Below, piece by piece: positions 1 through 7,672 of a stretch of DNA of 49,628 nucleotides (the first letter of the stretch is position 1; every line of letters starts with the position of its first letter). The stretch is taken from assembly GCF_012272855.1 (NCBI RefSeq), contig NZ_JAAXCQ010000024.1, positions 1-49,628 on the forward strand, read 5' to 3'. The DNA comes from Arenibacter sp. 6A1. Lineage in GTDB: Bacteria > Bacteroidota > Bacteroidia > Flavobacteriales > Flavobacteriaceae. The notes below the pieces were generated by a model, which saw nothing but the letters and a program-made list of their open reading frames with translations, did no database searches and was not told where the DNA came from. The position numbers and the translations under genes are program-made.

Positions 1-47
1 CTCCGCGTCCCAAACGCGGCGCGATAACCGGGCTACGCTACACCCCG
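1..47 (-). tRNA. tRNA-Pro (anticodon TGG), cut by the window edge
   Basis: The complement of this stretch reads as the 5' part of a proline tRNA: acceptor strand CGGGGTG starting at 47, a D-arm containing AGCGTAGCCCGGTTA, and an anticodon stem CCGCG/CGCGG closing a 7-nt loop TTTGGGA, so the anticodon is TGG. The variable and T arms lie beyond position 1. The gene is read leftward out of the window. Confidence 0.93.
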
Positions 48-99
48 AAGAAAATATCAGCGGTTGTTCTAATAAAACAGTTGCTATTTTTTCGGACTG

Positions 100-107
100 C
101 AAATATA
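100..107 (-). promoter_or_regulatory. -7 box of the tRNA-Pro promoter
   Basis: The minus strand reads TATATTTG, a perfect Bacteroidota -7 box (TANNTTTG), followed by CAGTCCG. The tRNA-Arg promoter at 41828-41835 carries the same octamer followed by CAGCCCG, so the two tRNA genes appear to share a promoter type with a GC-rich stretch after the box. Transcription should begin near 94, about 47 nt before the tRNA. Confidence 0.6.
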
Positions 108-416
108 TAATTATCTTGAAATACAGCACCACATATTTCGAAAAATTTTGCCCCATATCTTTTATTTTTTGAGATTGTAGCTTTTATAGCTTGGAAGTCT
201 TCCTTTTAAACTCTAAAAACATTTTGAAAAGAAGGGAATAGGGGATGTAATAAATAAGCGACTTGAATGGTCTCAATGATCATGAATAGTATACCTTGTT
301 TAAGGTAACTACATGTATTTTATGTGTGTAAGAGATGTCTTTATAAATATTTTATTTTATGGTAGGGTATTTCCTTTTTCAGTTGTTATATCTAATCAAT
401 TATAAAACTAAAAGTG
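108..416. other. Intergenic stretch without a recognised gene
   Basis: AT-rich spacer between tRNA-Pro and the lipoprotein gene. No convincing ORF or hairpin is visible. The promoter of the rightward lipoprotein gene probably lies near its end, but no perfect TANNTTTG box is present. Confidence 0.5.
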
Positions 417-1199
417 ATGAGTACAGAAAATCGAAATGTTTTATCCGTGGTAAAAAGTACCTTCTTTCAGGTAGGTGTTGGAATTCTTGGGTTGCTAACT
501 GTAGTGAGTTGCGACAAGGACAGCACATCTTACAAACAGGGTAACATGGCTATTAGTGCCAAAGCTAAGTTTGACGATAATAGCGGTGAATCTTCCAAAA
601 CAGGAAAAGAAATGGGTGCTAATGTAGTGCTGAGTGATTTCTTAATCAACCTTAAGGAATTTGAACTGGAATTTGACCTTGATTACGAGGATGATGAAAA
701 TGAACAATGGGATGACGATGGCTTTTATGATTATGAAGATGAAATAGAATTGGAAGGTCCTTTTGAGTTAGATCTGTTAAAAGGGGAGATTTCTTTTATA
801 AATGCAGAAATTCCTGTGGGAACATATGAAGAATTAGAGTTTAAAATAGATAAAAGTGCAGATGCTACCAGCGACCTCTTTGGAAAATCTATATTAATAA
901 AAGGTACGATTGACAATGTGCCCTTTATCTTTTGGCACGACTTTGATGAAGATATTGAAGTCGATTTTGAAGATCCGAAAATGGATCTCGTTATTGTAGA
1001 AAATCAACAAAGCTTAACCATTCAATTCGATATGACCCAACTTCTTAATGGAGTAGGAGGGGTAGATCTTTCCCAGGCGACTGATGGAAATCAAGACGGG
1101 ATTATTGAAATAAGCCCTGAAGATAAAGATGGTAACAATGAAATTGCTGCCCAATTGAAAGAAAAACTTAAGGATATTATAGATTTATTAGACGATTAA
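417..1199 (+). CDS. Acidic lipoprotein, DUF4382-like
   Basis: A 260-residue protein with a lipoprotein signal: a hydrophobic segment ends in a lipobox-like LTVVSC at about residues 26-31, followed by DKDS, so it should be lipidated and sent to the outer membrane or periplasm. The mature part is very rich in Asp and Glu, with an almost uninterrupted acidic run near residues 85-110. The pattern of a leucine-rich DLLKGEI followed by IPVGTYEELEF resembles the DUF4382 domain of Bacteroidota lipoproteins, but this is recognition by eye. ATG at 417 is preferred; an in-frame GTG lies just before at 414. The function is unknown. Confidence 0.8.
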   Translation: MSTENRNVLSVVKSTFFQVGVGILGLLTVVSCDKDSTSYKQGNMAISAKAKFDDNSGESSKTGKEMGANVVLSDFLINLKEFELEFDLDYEDDENEQWDDDGFYDYEDEIELEGPFELDLLKGEISFINAEIPVGTYEELEFKIDKSADATSDLFGKSILIKGTIDNVPFIFWHDFDEDIEVDFEDPKMDLVIVENQQSLTIQFDMTQLLNGVGGVDLSQATDGNQDGIIEISPEDKDGNNEIAAQLKEKLKDIIDLLDD

Positions 1200-1456
1200 T
1201 ACTCTTAATCGATCGTGAATTACCAAGGCTAAAATGGGCGTCTTACAATGTTTTTATTGTGGTAAGATGCTGATTTTGGCCTTTTTATTATAGTGCAATG
1301 GATGTCCTTTTACATAAGGAAATTGTTCTTACAGAAAGATTAAATGGTGATTCTAGAATATAGTTATTCAATTCCCCTTGTTTGCTTTATCCCAGCAGGG
1401 ACATCAATTTTGAAGTAAAACTCCCTTATAAACAAAAAGTGGGAGTGTATTTAATT
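1200..1456. other. Convergent intergenic region with a weak hairpin
   Basis: The spacer lies between the rightward lipoprotein gene and the leftward LysE-type gene. ACTCCC at 1420-1425 can pair with GGGAGT at 1441-1446, followed by an AT-rich run, a possible weak terminator. Nothing else stands out. Confidence 0.3.
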
Positions 1457-2080
1457 TTAAGGGAGTGCAATTTTAATTCCCATTAATATAAAAATTAAAC
1501 CACTTCCTTTATTTAACCATAAGCTAGTGCTTGGATTGTTCAGGATTTTATCAGAAAAAAAACTAGCAAATATAGTGAGGCTTAAATACCATGCTATACC
1601 CATTATGGCGAATGTGAAGCCCAATAAAATGAAAGGCACAGGATTTTCTATTTGTGTAGGATTAATGAATTGAGGGAAGAAAGCTATAAAGAATAATGCA
1701 ACTTTCGGATTTAAAGAGTTTGTTAAAAATCCAGACCAAAAATCACTTTTTACACGTTTCTGTGGTTGGGGTGTTTCCTGGGGACTCAATACATTTTTGT
1801 TGTTTCTAAGGTTCAAATATCCTAGATAAATTAAATAAATAGCCCCAATATATTTAATCATAGAAAAAGCAAATTCAGATTTGGAAAGTAAAACCGATAA
1901 GCCCAAGGCTCCAAATAGGGTATGGGTTAATACGCCTGTATTAATACCTAATGTAGCAAAGATCCCAGATCGCCTGCCCTGAATAATAGACTTGTTCAAT
2001 ACAAAAATTGTATCCATTCCTGGCGTCATTATAAAAATCAACGCGGTAAGCATAAAAGTGATGAAATTTTCAATACCCAT
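1457..2080 (-). CDS. LysE/RhtB-family amino-acid exporter
   Basis: A 207-residue, strongly hydrophobic inner-membrane protein with about six predicted membrane segments, the usual size for the LysE/RhtB superfamily that exports amino acids or their derivatives. The N-terminal TPGMDTIFV stretch (about residues 19-27) matches the family's conserved proline-glycine motif, and the central SGFLTNSLNPKVALFF (near 115-130) matches its second conserved block. It is transcribed divergently from the LysR-type gene at 2184 across a 103-bp gap, a common arrangement in which the regulator controls the exporter. The transported substrate cannot be told from the sequence. Confidence 0.88.
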   Translation of the reverse strand: MGIENFITFMLTALIFIMTPGMDTIFVLNKSIIQGRRSGIFATLGINTGVLTHTLFGALGLSVLLSKSEFAFSMIKYIGAIYLIYLGYLNLRNNKNVLSPQETPQPQKRVKSDFWSGFLTNSLNPKVALFFIAFFPQFINPTQIENPVPFILLGFTFAIMGIAWYLSLTIFASFFSDKILNNPSTSLWLNKGSGLIFILMGIKIALP

Positions 2081-2161
2081 CAGTTCCTTATTTTTAAAAT
2101 TAAATCTTGGGCCAAAGGAACTGTTTTGCTACCCGTAGAAAAATACATATTTTTGATAGTA

Positions 2162-2180
2162 TAATGCAGAAAACGCATTA
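2162..2180. promoter_or_regulatory. LysR-type operator (T-N11-A palindrome)
   Basis: A perfect inverted repeat TAATGC-N7-GCATTA lies 3 bp before the LysR start codon and contains the T-N11-A core of LysR boxes (T2165, A2177). Its position over the regulator's own start suggests autorepression and joint control of the divergent exporter. Confidence 0.55.
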
Positions 2181-2183
2181 ATT

Positions 2184-3056
2184 ATGACTATTCAGCAAAT
2201 AAAGAACTTTTTAGAGCTTGCGAATGAATTGCATTTTTGGAAAACAGCCGAAAAGGTCTTTATTTCCCAATCTACCTTAAGCAGACAAATTAGATCTCTC
2301 GAAGATGAGATGGGAATCCAGCTCTTTGAAAGGGATAAAAGAAATGTAAAACTCACCGATGCCGGGAAGTTTCTTAAAGAACATTGGTCGGCTACCATTA
2401 ATGAGCTGGACCAAATTCATAGGCAGGCAAAAAAAATTGATGAAGGTATGTCCGGGTTTGTTTCAATAAGCTATCCGGGATCCATTACCTTTAGATTTCT
2501 GCCACGGTTTTTAGAAACTTTGAATGCAAATTTGCCCGACTTAAAAGTAGAATTGACGGAGCCGACAGATGAAAATCACGAAAAGTTATTATCTGATTAT
2601 CGAACAGATATAGCCTTTAGTAGAGATAAAATAAGTAATGCTAGCATTGATTCCTTAAAATTATTCTCAGAACCAATTTGTTTGGTAGTTCCTTATAATC
2701 ACTGGCTGAACAAAAAATCCTTAAGGGACTTCAATGAATTGCAGGATGAAAAGTTTATTATTTCTGGTCTGCATCAAAAAACATTCTTTGCTTCACTGTT
2801 AAGAAATTTTTTTAACAAACATGGGTTTGAGCCAAAAACAATAATTGAATCTGATTTTGGAGGGATGATTTTAAATCTGGTGTCTAAAGAAATTGGAATT
2901 TCTATTCTTCCGTTGTCATTTAAATTAGCGAAGGTACCGAATGTGCGATTTGTTGAATTAGATGAGGAAATAGATTTATACATCAACTGGAGAAAGAATG
3001 AACCAAATAAAACGATTAAAAAAGTTATTGAATATGTGAAGTTGGTTAAAAAATAA
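2184..3056 (+). CDS. LysR-family transcriptional regulator
   Basis: A 290-residue protein with the LysR layout. A winged helix-turn-helix covers residues 1-60, with the typical AEKVFISQSTLSRQIRSLE recognition region and the FERDKRNVKLTDAG wing, followed by a linker helix and a periplasmic-binding-protein-like effector domain (about 90-290). Length and architecture are normal. It probably senses a small molecule and controls the divergent exporter at 1457-2080. A palindromic candidate operator overlaps its promoter. Confidence 0.93.
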   Translation: MTIQQIKNFLELANELHFWKTAEKVFISQSTLSRQIRSLEDEMGIQLFERDKRNVKLTDAGKFLKEHWSATINELDQIHRQAKKIDEGMSGFVSISYPGSITFRFLPRFLETLNANLPDLKVELTEPTDENHEKLLSDYRTDIAFSRDKISNASIDSLKLFSEPICLVVPYNHWLNKKSLRDFNELQDEKFIISGLHQKTFFASLLRNFFNKHGFEPKTIIESDFGGMILNLVSKEIGISILPLSFKLAKVPNVRFVELDEEIDLYINWRKNEPNKTIKKVIEYVKLVKK

Positions 3057-3628
3057 AGCGTTAGCCAGTTGCTATTAGTGTTTTTTCTTTTTTTTGGGCC
3101 CTTGCTTGAAGCAATCTGATGAAGCGGCTTAAAAACGCTATAAGTGAGCGAAGAGTTCTGCCGAAGAAGCAGCGAATTCAGTATCCTTTAAGATGGTAAT
3201 AGGACTCTAGCTTGTTAAATTAATTTAATTAAAAACCCACAACTTGAGTCTGTTGCTTTGAAGTACTCCTAAATAGTGGTAAACAGCATTTGAAGACCTC
3301 ACAAGTGGCATCTGCCAAAAGTTTTCGGCTTACTTTCTCCTTTGGTAGTAAATCAAGGAGTTTTCAAATTGGCTTAAGAAAGGCGTCCGGCAGCCCATCT
3401 TTACCTTAGTGAAAGCGGCCTGGGTGCTGTGGGGGTGGAAAATCCGTAGATTTCAAAAAAGGAGAAATCAGTCTTGATTTTTTTGAATACTTTTTTCATC
3501 GATGGAAAAAAGTATTGAAAGACCGATCAAAGGTTGATTATTGTTATTGTGTTACCTGATAATTTTAACTACACACAACTTTTGAGCTTGATCCAGCAAT
3601 ACTGCTTTTGAAGCTCCTAAAATCAAAA
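3057..3628. other. Host spacer left of the prophage
   Basis: About 570 bp without a convincing gene in any frame. It contains one near-palindrome at 3486-3516, with arms AATACTTTTTTC and GGAAAAAAGTATT around ATCGAT. The stretch may hold decayed sequence; I recognise nothing in it. Confidence 0.4.
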
Positions 3629-3654
3629 AAACCACACTAAAATTAGTGTGGTTT
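3629..3654 (-). terminator. Strong leftward terminator, ancestral partner of tRNA-Arg
   Basis: A perfect 12-bp stem AAACCACACTAA/TTAGTGTGGTTT with a 2-nt loop. On the minus strand it is followed by a T-run, so it stops leftward transcription. It lies 9 nt beyond the attL core. In the uninterrupted chromosome it would sit just after the 3' end of tRNA-Arg. In the lysogen it lies downstream of the leftward repressor-BRCT unit instead. Confidence 0.8.
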
Positions 3655-3663
3655 CTTGAGTGA

Positions 3664-3681
3664 TGTGACCTCGACAGGATT
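3664..3681. repeat. attL core
   Basis: TGTGACCTCGACAGGATT is identical to 41723-41740 inside and beside the tRNA-Arg 3' end. The match stops on both sides (A versus T before, A versus C after), which defines the crossover segment to within 18 bp. Confidence 0.93.
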
Positions 3682-3727
3682 ATACATGCGTTATAAGTTA
3701 TTAATAATTAACGTTTTAATATTTTAT

Positions 3728-3748
3728 TGGGACACGAGTGGGACAAAG
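3728..3748. repeat. Candidate integrase arm-binding site, left arm
   Basis: TGGGACA is repeated twice, with the second copy extending to TGGGACAAAG. The same doublet with nearly the same spacing occurs at 41581-41602 near the other end. In the excised circle the two would flank the core at about +47 and -121, as arm-type integrase sites do. This is inference from position and similarity only. Confidence 0.4.
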
Positions 3749-3760
3749 GGGGTAATTTCT

Positions 3761-3874
3761 TTACTTATCGTTGTTGTCTTGCTCTTTTTTTACGACCCTA
3801 TCTATGGCCTTGCTCAGTTCCCCATTTTCTTCTTCGGTGATCTTAAAAGTGAATTCTATGTGGGTATTTATCAT
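3761..3874 (-). CDS. Small acidic protein after the BRCT gene (37 aa)
   Basis: The ORF starts 4 nt after the stop codon of the BRCT-domain gene and reads in the same direction. The product begins MINTHIEFTFKITEEENGEL and ends in a charged helix-like tail rich in Lys, Asp and Asn. The tight spacing suggests translational coupling in the leftward lysogeny unit, just before the terminator at 3629-3654. No family is recognised, and at this length it could be spurious. Confidence 0.4.
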   Translation of the reverse strand: MINTHIEFTFKITEEENGELSKAIDRVVKKEQDNNDK

Positions 3875-3878
3875 GTTG

Positions 3879-4613
3879 TTAATTTTTTATATCTGGGAAT
3901 AATTTTAAAAATTCAGATTCGTTTAAAGTAGGTATTCCGTATTGCTCAATTTTTTTCATTTTTGAAGGACCAGGGTTGATCCCTATTATTACATAGTCCA
4001 AGCTTTTAGCTATACCTTTATTGAATCCGCCAGCTTCATGAATTAATGAGGCCATTTGAGCCCTATTCAATAATTCAAAGTCTCCAGTAATTAAAACCTT
4101 CTTATTATAGAACTTGTGAGTCTTATCCTGGATGTCAAGATTTGGATTTCTTAAATTATCTGAAATAACTTTTCCTTGATATACAGCAATGTCTTCAAAA
4201 GATTTTGCTCTAAACTCTTCAGGGACATTGTTTTTTCGTTTCGGGCGACTAGCGTGTTGGCTAAAGCCGTGATACCTAATTAGATCTTTAAGCGCCTTCT
4301 CTTTAAAATAATGCAAATGATCGACTAAAAAATCTTGACCTTTAAGAGCGTAGTTTATTGAGCACAGTAGGTGCATTCCTATTGAGGTAATTTCTTGCAA
4401 TTCATTTTTGTGAAAGATGAATCCAGCGTTAAAAGCCTTCTTTATTCCTTGGTGTTTACACTCATTTGTAGCTCTTTGTATTAAATAAGCAAAGGTCATA
4501 TCGTCTATATCTAGTGTTTCTTTAATAGTGCTAACGCTCCAAGCGGATATTTCAAAGCCACCTTTTAGAACTGTCAAGAAATCATTGTTTTCGAATTCAC
4601 TTTGTTCATACAT
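3879..4613 (-). CDS. BRCT-domain protein next to attL
   Basis: A 244-residue protein. Residues about 168-240 form a BRCT domain of the NAD-ligase type: KVLITGDFELLNRAQMASLI, then a glycine-containing AGGFNKGIAKSLDYVIIG and a C-terminal PTLNESEFLKLF. BRCT domains bind DNA ends or phosphoproteins. Residues 1-165 are predicted mainly helical and match no family I know; the stretch near 120-135 is basic. It is the second gene of the leftward unit starting with the repressor, so it is probably expressed in the lysogen. Its place at the phage end suggests a lysogenic-conversion gene, possibly for host DNA repair, maintenance or exclusion of other phages. Confidence 0.75.
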   Translation of the reverse strand: MYEQSEFENNDFLTVLKGGFEISAWSVSTIKETLDIDDMTFAYLIQRATNECKHQGIKKAFNAGFIFHKNELQEITSIGMHLLCSINYALKGQDFLVDHLHYFKEKALKDLIRYHGFSQHASRPKRKNNVPEEFRAKSFEDIAVYQGKVISDNLRNPNLDIQDKTHKFYNKKVLITGDFELLNRAQMASLIHEAGGFNKGIAKSLDYVIIGINPGPSKMKKIEQYGIPTLNESEFLKLFPDIKN

Positions 4614-4685
4614 ATGTTTTGGTTTTTTTGGTTATTTATTAATTCTATTTTCGCGCTCGTCAGAAAATCCGTCCTTATACAATCG

Positions 4686-5072
4686 TTAGGAAGCTTTACT
4701 TTTCCCACCATTATCTGTTCCTAAAAGTTTGTTTAAAGCTGAAATGGTTTCGTCTTTAGACCTTAATAGTTCTTCCTTGCTTTCTAGCAATCTTTCCAAA
4801 TTTTTACAATTAATACAGTTGGCTACTTTTTGTTCTGATTGAGGCTCTTGCATTAGAGGCATAGACGGCTTAATGATCATTTCTCCCTCATCAAAGAGGA
4901 GCCAGTTAATATTAAAATCAGGGTAATTTGTCTTTATTGTCTTTAAATATCCACTTCCTATATTCTTCCCACGCCTTAAAACTCCTTCTGATAACTTACA
5001 TTTAGAAGTAAATTGTCTTTGGCTAATTCCTTTAAAATCAAGATATTGTATAATTTTATTATTTATACTCAT
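4686..5072 (-). CDS. CI-like phage repressor without peptidase domain
   Basis: A 128-residue protein with a lambda-repressor-type helix-turn-helix over residues 1-60 (ISQRQFTSKCKLSEGVLRRG, then NYPDFNINWLLFDEGEM, the usual end of this domain in Bacteroidota). The rest contains a CINC pair (near 85-90) and a short coiled coil rich in Glu, Lys and Leu that could mediate dimerisation. There is no S24 autoproteolysis domain, so induction probably works otherwise than by RecA-driven self-cleavage. It is divergent from the early genes and should control the 5073-5181 switch region. Confidence 0.8.
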   Translation of the reverse strand: MSINNKIIQYLDFKGISQRQFTSKCKLSEGVLRRGKNIGSGYLKTIKTNYPDFNINWLLFDEGEMIIKPSMPLMQEPQSEQKVANCINCKNLERLLESKEELLRSKDETISALNKLLGTDNGGKSKAS

Positions 5073-5082
5073 TATAAAAAGA

Positions 5083-5112
5083 TATAATTGTTTGCACGGT
5101 AGGTATAATTGT
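5083..5112. promoter_or_regulatory. Paired 9-bp repeat near the repressor start
   Basis: TATAATTGT occurs at 5083-5091 and again at 5104-5112. The 21-bp offset is two helical turns, so a regulator bound at both would sit on one face of the DNA. The pair lies between the repressor start and the 11-bp repeat array. Confidence 0.4.
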
Positions 5113-5123
5113 CTTTATTTAGC

Positions 5124-5167
5124 ATCACTAAACTATCAGTAAGGTAGTATAAAAATATCAGTAAACA
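5124..5167. repeat. 11-bp repeat array at the early promoter (4 units)
   Basis: Four head-to-tail units begin at 5124, 5135, 5146 and 5157: ATCACTAAACT, ATCAGTAAGGT, AGTATAAAAAT (degenerate) and ATCAGTAAACA. Similar 11-bp units recur before ssb (12525-12546) and before the structured RNA at 33355-33387, so they look like sites for one phage regulator. Confidence 0.5.
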
Positions 5168-5181
5168 AATAGGGTAAAACT

Positions 5182-5421
5182 ATGATAAAAGAAGCCGAAA
5201 AAAAGAAGATTGTAGCCGTGTTGGGCTACCGGTACGTGGCCCCGGTACAAGACATGCTTAGCGAGCTAAAGATTGTAAATGCCAGGGGCGAGGAACACTC
5301 TAGGTCTATGATTATAAATGTAATGAACGGCTACCCCCATGAAGACATAGAGCATGCTATTTATATGGCCTTAAAAAGAAAGAAAGAAATTATAAAGGCA
5401 CGTAAAAGTCTTTTAAAATAA
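5182..5421 (+). CDS. Small basic protein, first early gene
   Basis: A 79-residue protein rich in Lys and Arg, with alternating helical segments and a basic C-terminus (KRKKEIIKARKSLLK). As the first gene right of the genetic switch it holds the position of a Cro-type regulator, but I see no clear helix-turn-helix and do not recognise the family. The start codon follows an A-rich leader without a Shine-Dalgarno sequence. Confidence 0.65.
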   Translation: MIKEAEKKKIVAVLGYRYVAPVQDMLSELKIVNARGEEHSRSMIINVMNGYPHEDIEHAIYMALKRKKEIIKARKSLLK

Positions 5422-5487
5422 TTCTTACAGCCTAAGAATTTCCTTCATAAAGACATTTCAGACAATTTCATTAAAAACAACAAGCAC

Positions 5488-6018
5488 ATGAAAGCATTAG
5501 ATTTTATCTACAAAGAATCGACCATTCACTTTTTAGTGAATCCAAACGACGGAAACGTTATGGTGAACGCTACAGAAATGGCTAAACTATTCAGCAAAAG
5601 AGTTGACCACTTTACAAAATCAGACCATGCAAAGGCATTTATAAAAGTGTTTCAAAATCACATTGAACAAACCCCAAATGGGGGTCGTTCAGATCGAAAA
5701 ATAATAGACAACAGAGGTCATATGGGTATTTATTTTGACCGTCGCTTAGCTTTAAAGTTTGCGGCTTGGTTAGATGTTGAGTTCGAGTTCTGGGTTTATT
5801 CAACTATTGACGAAATAGTATTTGGCAATTATAAAAAGCACTGGGAAGCCCATGCAAGGCAAGAAGAGGCCAAGGAAGCTATGGAGACCTTAAGAGATAT
5901 ACTTTATAGAGAGCCTACCAAAGAAAGTGTCGCGGCTTATTTTGAACTGGAACGTCAATTAAAATTAGCCAAGAACGACAAGACCAAAGCTATTAGGAAT
6001 CAGCTTAAAATGTTTTAA
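5488..6018 (+). CDS. KilA-N domain protein
   Basis: A 176-residue protein. Residues 1-110 match the KilA-N DNA-binding domain of phages and large DNA viruses: VNATEMAKLFSKRVDHF near 26-42, then GIYFDRRLALKFAAWLDVEF near 75-95, which is the family's most conserved stretch. The C-terminal third is a charged helix. KilA-N proteins bind nucleic acid and are usually regulators in phage early regions; overexpression of the P1 prototype kills the host. Here it lies between two small early genes in the rightward unit. Confidence 0.85.
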   Translation: MKALDFIYKESTIHFLVNPNDGNVMVNATEMAKLFSKRVDHFTKSDHAKAFIKVFQNHIEQTPNGGRSDRKIIDNRGHMGIYFDRRLALKFAAWLDVEFEFWVYSTIDEIVFGNYKKHWEAHARQEEAKEAMETLRDILYREPTKESVAAYFELERQLKLAKNDKTKAIRNQLKMF

Positions 6019-6058
6019 ACCACTACTAAAATCATTAATCACTTAATACTTACACAAA

Positions 6059-6493
6059 ATGTCAGATAAAGAAAAAAATCAGCATCAAAATTCTACAGAA
6101 ACTATTCTTGAGGTATTGCAAGAGGCTATTAAATCTGTGAAGAATAAGAAAAAGGAGAAGCAAACGGATGGTCCGCTAGTAATAAGATGCCCTCATTGCA
6201 GACGAGTAACAAGGGCAAATAGAACAGAATGCTGTCAGTGCAATAAGCCCCTTACTCCAATAAGGGATACTGATACAACTGGTAAGTACCTAAAGGTCGT
6301 CAAGCGTGTTAGAGTTGACTATGAAGTCGAGGGCGTTTCGCAGATTAAGGGCTTCTTCTCTGTTGAGACTGATAGCGACCTCTTCTCTATCACGATCAAT
6401 AATACGGAACTGCAAAATTCCATTGGTCTCAAGGATAATGTCTCTGGGCTTAGAGTCTCTGTCAATCTCCAACGTGGTAGTGACGTTGGGTAA
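6059..6493 (+). CDS. Zinc-ribbon protein whose 3' half faces an antisense gene
   Basis: A 144-residue ORF. Residues 1-40 form a charged helix and C44-C47 with C58-C61 form a CxxC...CxxC zinc ribbon. The leader, ending in TACACAAA before ATG, is like those of its neighbours, so the start is credible. From about residue 75 to the end the frame lies antisense to the 6290-6511 ORF, and codon use there shifts to GTC, CTC and ATC codons unlike the neighbours. The N-terminal half is therefore well supported, while the C-terminal half may be a chance read-through or a true dual-strand overlap. Function unknown. Confidence 0.6.
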   Translation: MSDKEKNQHQNSTETILEVLQEAIKSVKNKKKEKQTDGPLVIRCPHCRRVTRANRTECCQCNKPLTPIRDTDTTGKYLKVVKRVRVDYEVEGVSQIKGFFSVETDSDLFSITINNTELQNSIGLKDNVSGLRVSVNLQRGSDVG

Positions 6494-6511
6494 TTTAATT
6501 TTAATGTCCAT
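6290..6511 (-). CDS. Small leftward protein overlapping the zinc-ribbon gene
   Basis: A 73-residue ORF on the minus strand that looks protein-like: beta-rich N-terminus MDIKIKLPNVTTTLEIDRD and a helix SLNREEALNLRNALDFIV, a pattern common in small regulatory or scaffold proteins. It overlaps the last 204 bp of the rightward zinc-ribbon ORF in antisense. A hairpin at 6552-6580 separates it from genes to the right. If expressed, it is one of few leftward genes inside the early region. No family assigned. Confidence 0.5.
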   Translation of the reverse strand: MDIKIKLPNVTTTLEIDRDSKPRDIILETNGILQFRIIDRDREEVAISLNREEALNLRNALDFIVNSNTLDDL

Positions 6512-6551
6512 TTTAAATAATTTTCTTGTTCAGAAAACAATATAAAACAAA

Positions 6552-6580
6552 AAAGCCCATAGTTAGGAGCTATGGGCTTT
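6552..6580. terminator. Bidirectional hairpin terminator
   Basis: Stem AAAGCCCATAG/CTATGGGCTTT, 11 bp, with a 7-nt loop. The T-run is longer on the minus strand (TTTTTTGTTTT) than on the plus strand (CTTTAAAT), so it may act in both directions between the zinc-ribbon and LuxR-type genes. Confidence 0.65.
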
Positions 6581-6610
6581 AAATATCATTAATCAAAAAC
6601 CATTTACACA

Positions 6611-7201
6611 ATGATTAACAATTACAAAAGTACCCATTTTACCAATACCCCGCAAGTAGCAGGGGTGATGCCCAACGATTGTAACGTAGAATTTGTCGGA
6701 ATCCGCAAGACCAAAGAGGTTATTTGGTTGCAGAACGGCCAAAGCCGCTACTTTACAGATCTCCCTTTTCACTTTTACGAACTTCTAAGAAATTCCTACC
6801 TAAAAGACCATAAGGCGGTAGAGTTTTTACAGGGTGTTTCCGAAGACCTGCGCAGACAGGTAGAGCTATATACCTATTATATATATGGGGAGCTAGACAA
6901 TACCCCGGATATTGTAAACGGAGAATTGGCACCCTCAGAAAACTTTAGAGATTCCCAGAACTGCCCAAGTCTTTTGTGGAACTCTAAGAAAATTACCATT
7001 AACGACCACGAGCTAACGCCCAGACAGCTTATTATAATAGACCTTATAGGGAGCGACATGCCAGACAAGGCCATTGCAGATGCCCTTGGTATTAGTCTTA
7101 AAACCTTAGACTTTCATAAAGCCAACCTTTTTAGATCTGTAGGGGTGTCTACCAAAACCGCTCTATTAAAATTATCTCTTCAACAACATATAATTGCCTA
7201 G
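6611..7201 (+). CDS. LuxR-type helix-turn-helix regulator
   Basis: A 196-residue protein. Residues 134-192 form a GerE/LuxR DNA-binding domain, beginning ELTPRQLIIIDLIGSDM and including PDKAIADALGISLKTLDFHK, the scaffold and recognition helices. The N-terminal 130 residues carry no response-regulator aspartate or autoinducer-binding motif that I can see. It stands 2 bp before the next zinc-ribbon gene and is a good candidate for the activator of middle or late transcription, though nothing shows this directly. Confidence 0.8.
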   Translation: MINNYKSTHFTNTPQVAGVMPNDCNVEFVGIRKTKEVIWLQNGQSRYFTDLPFHFYELLRNSYLKDHKAVEFLQGVSEDLRRQVELYTYYIYGELDNTPDIVNGELAPSENFRDSQNCPSLLWNSKKITINDHELTPRQLIIIDLIGSDMPDKAIADALGISLKTLDFHKANLFRSVGVSTKTALLKLSLQQHIIA

Positions 7202-7203
7202 CC

Positions 7204-7668
7204 ATGAGTTTAAAGAATGTAAAATTAAAGTGCCAATGCGCTAATTGCAGCCAGTTTATAGCAGAAAAAAACCTGTTGGTAACCATAGAATCTTTTCCGG
7301 TTCCCAAGCACACCCAAGACACTATAAAAGAAATGTTCCCCAAGGTAGTTTGTTGCCCTAAATGTGGCAGTCCTAGAATAGATTTCTCTTACCGCGTATT
7401 TTTTGAGCATAAATATGAAACGGAAACTATGACGCCCTTAGAAAAGTCTATAGACCGTTGCAAAGCGCAAATTGCTGCCACTTATGACCATAACAACAAC
7501 ATTCCTTTAAAGGATAGGGAAATTATTAGGGTTGGGTATCAGTCTCAATTAAAGAGTTTGCTGCAGAAAAGACAATCAGTTCCAACAGATAAAGGCAAGG
7601 TGCCGCTTTGGAAGGCAATTAAAGAAATAGAAGTTGTTAACCCAGAATTAATTTCAACGCACAACTAA
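7204..7668 (+). CDS. Zinc-ribbon phage protein
   Basis: A 154-residue protein with two CxxC pairs, C12-C15 and C51-C54, separated by a short loop, so a zinc ribbon is likely in the first third. The rest is helical and charged. It lies between the LuxR-type regulator and the primase-helicase with gaps of 2 and 4 bp, indicating one operon. A role in replication or transcription is plausible from context only. Confidence 0.75.
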   Translation: MSLKNVKLKCQCANCSQFIAEKNLLVTIESFPVPKHTQDTIKEMFPKVVCCPKCGSPRIDFSYRVFFEHKYETETMTPLEKSIDRCKAQIAATYDHNNNIPLKDREIIRVGYQSQLKSLLQKRQSVPTDKGKVPLWKAIKEIEVVNPELISTHN

Positions 7669-7672
7669 CCAA

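Noticed and set aside
3057..3628. Degenerate gene in the left host spacer.
   Set aside because: No frame gives a recognisable protein fragment over more than a few tens of codons.
3656..3931. Rightward 91-residue hydrophobic ORF at the left phage end.
   Set aside because: It begins across the attL core and lies antisense to the better-supported 37-residue ORF; the hydrophobicity reflects antisense of Lys/Glu-rich codons.
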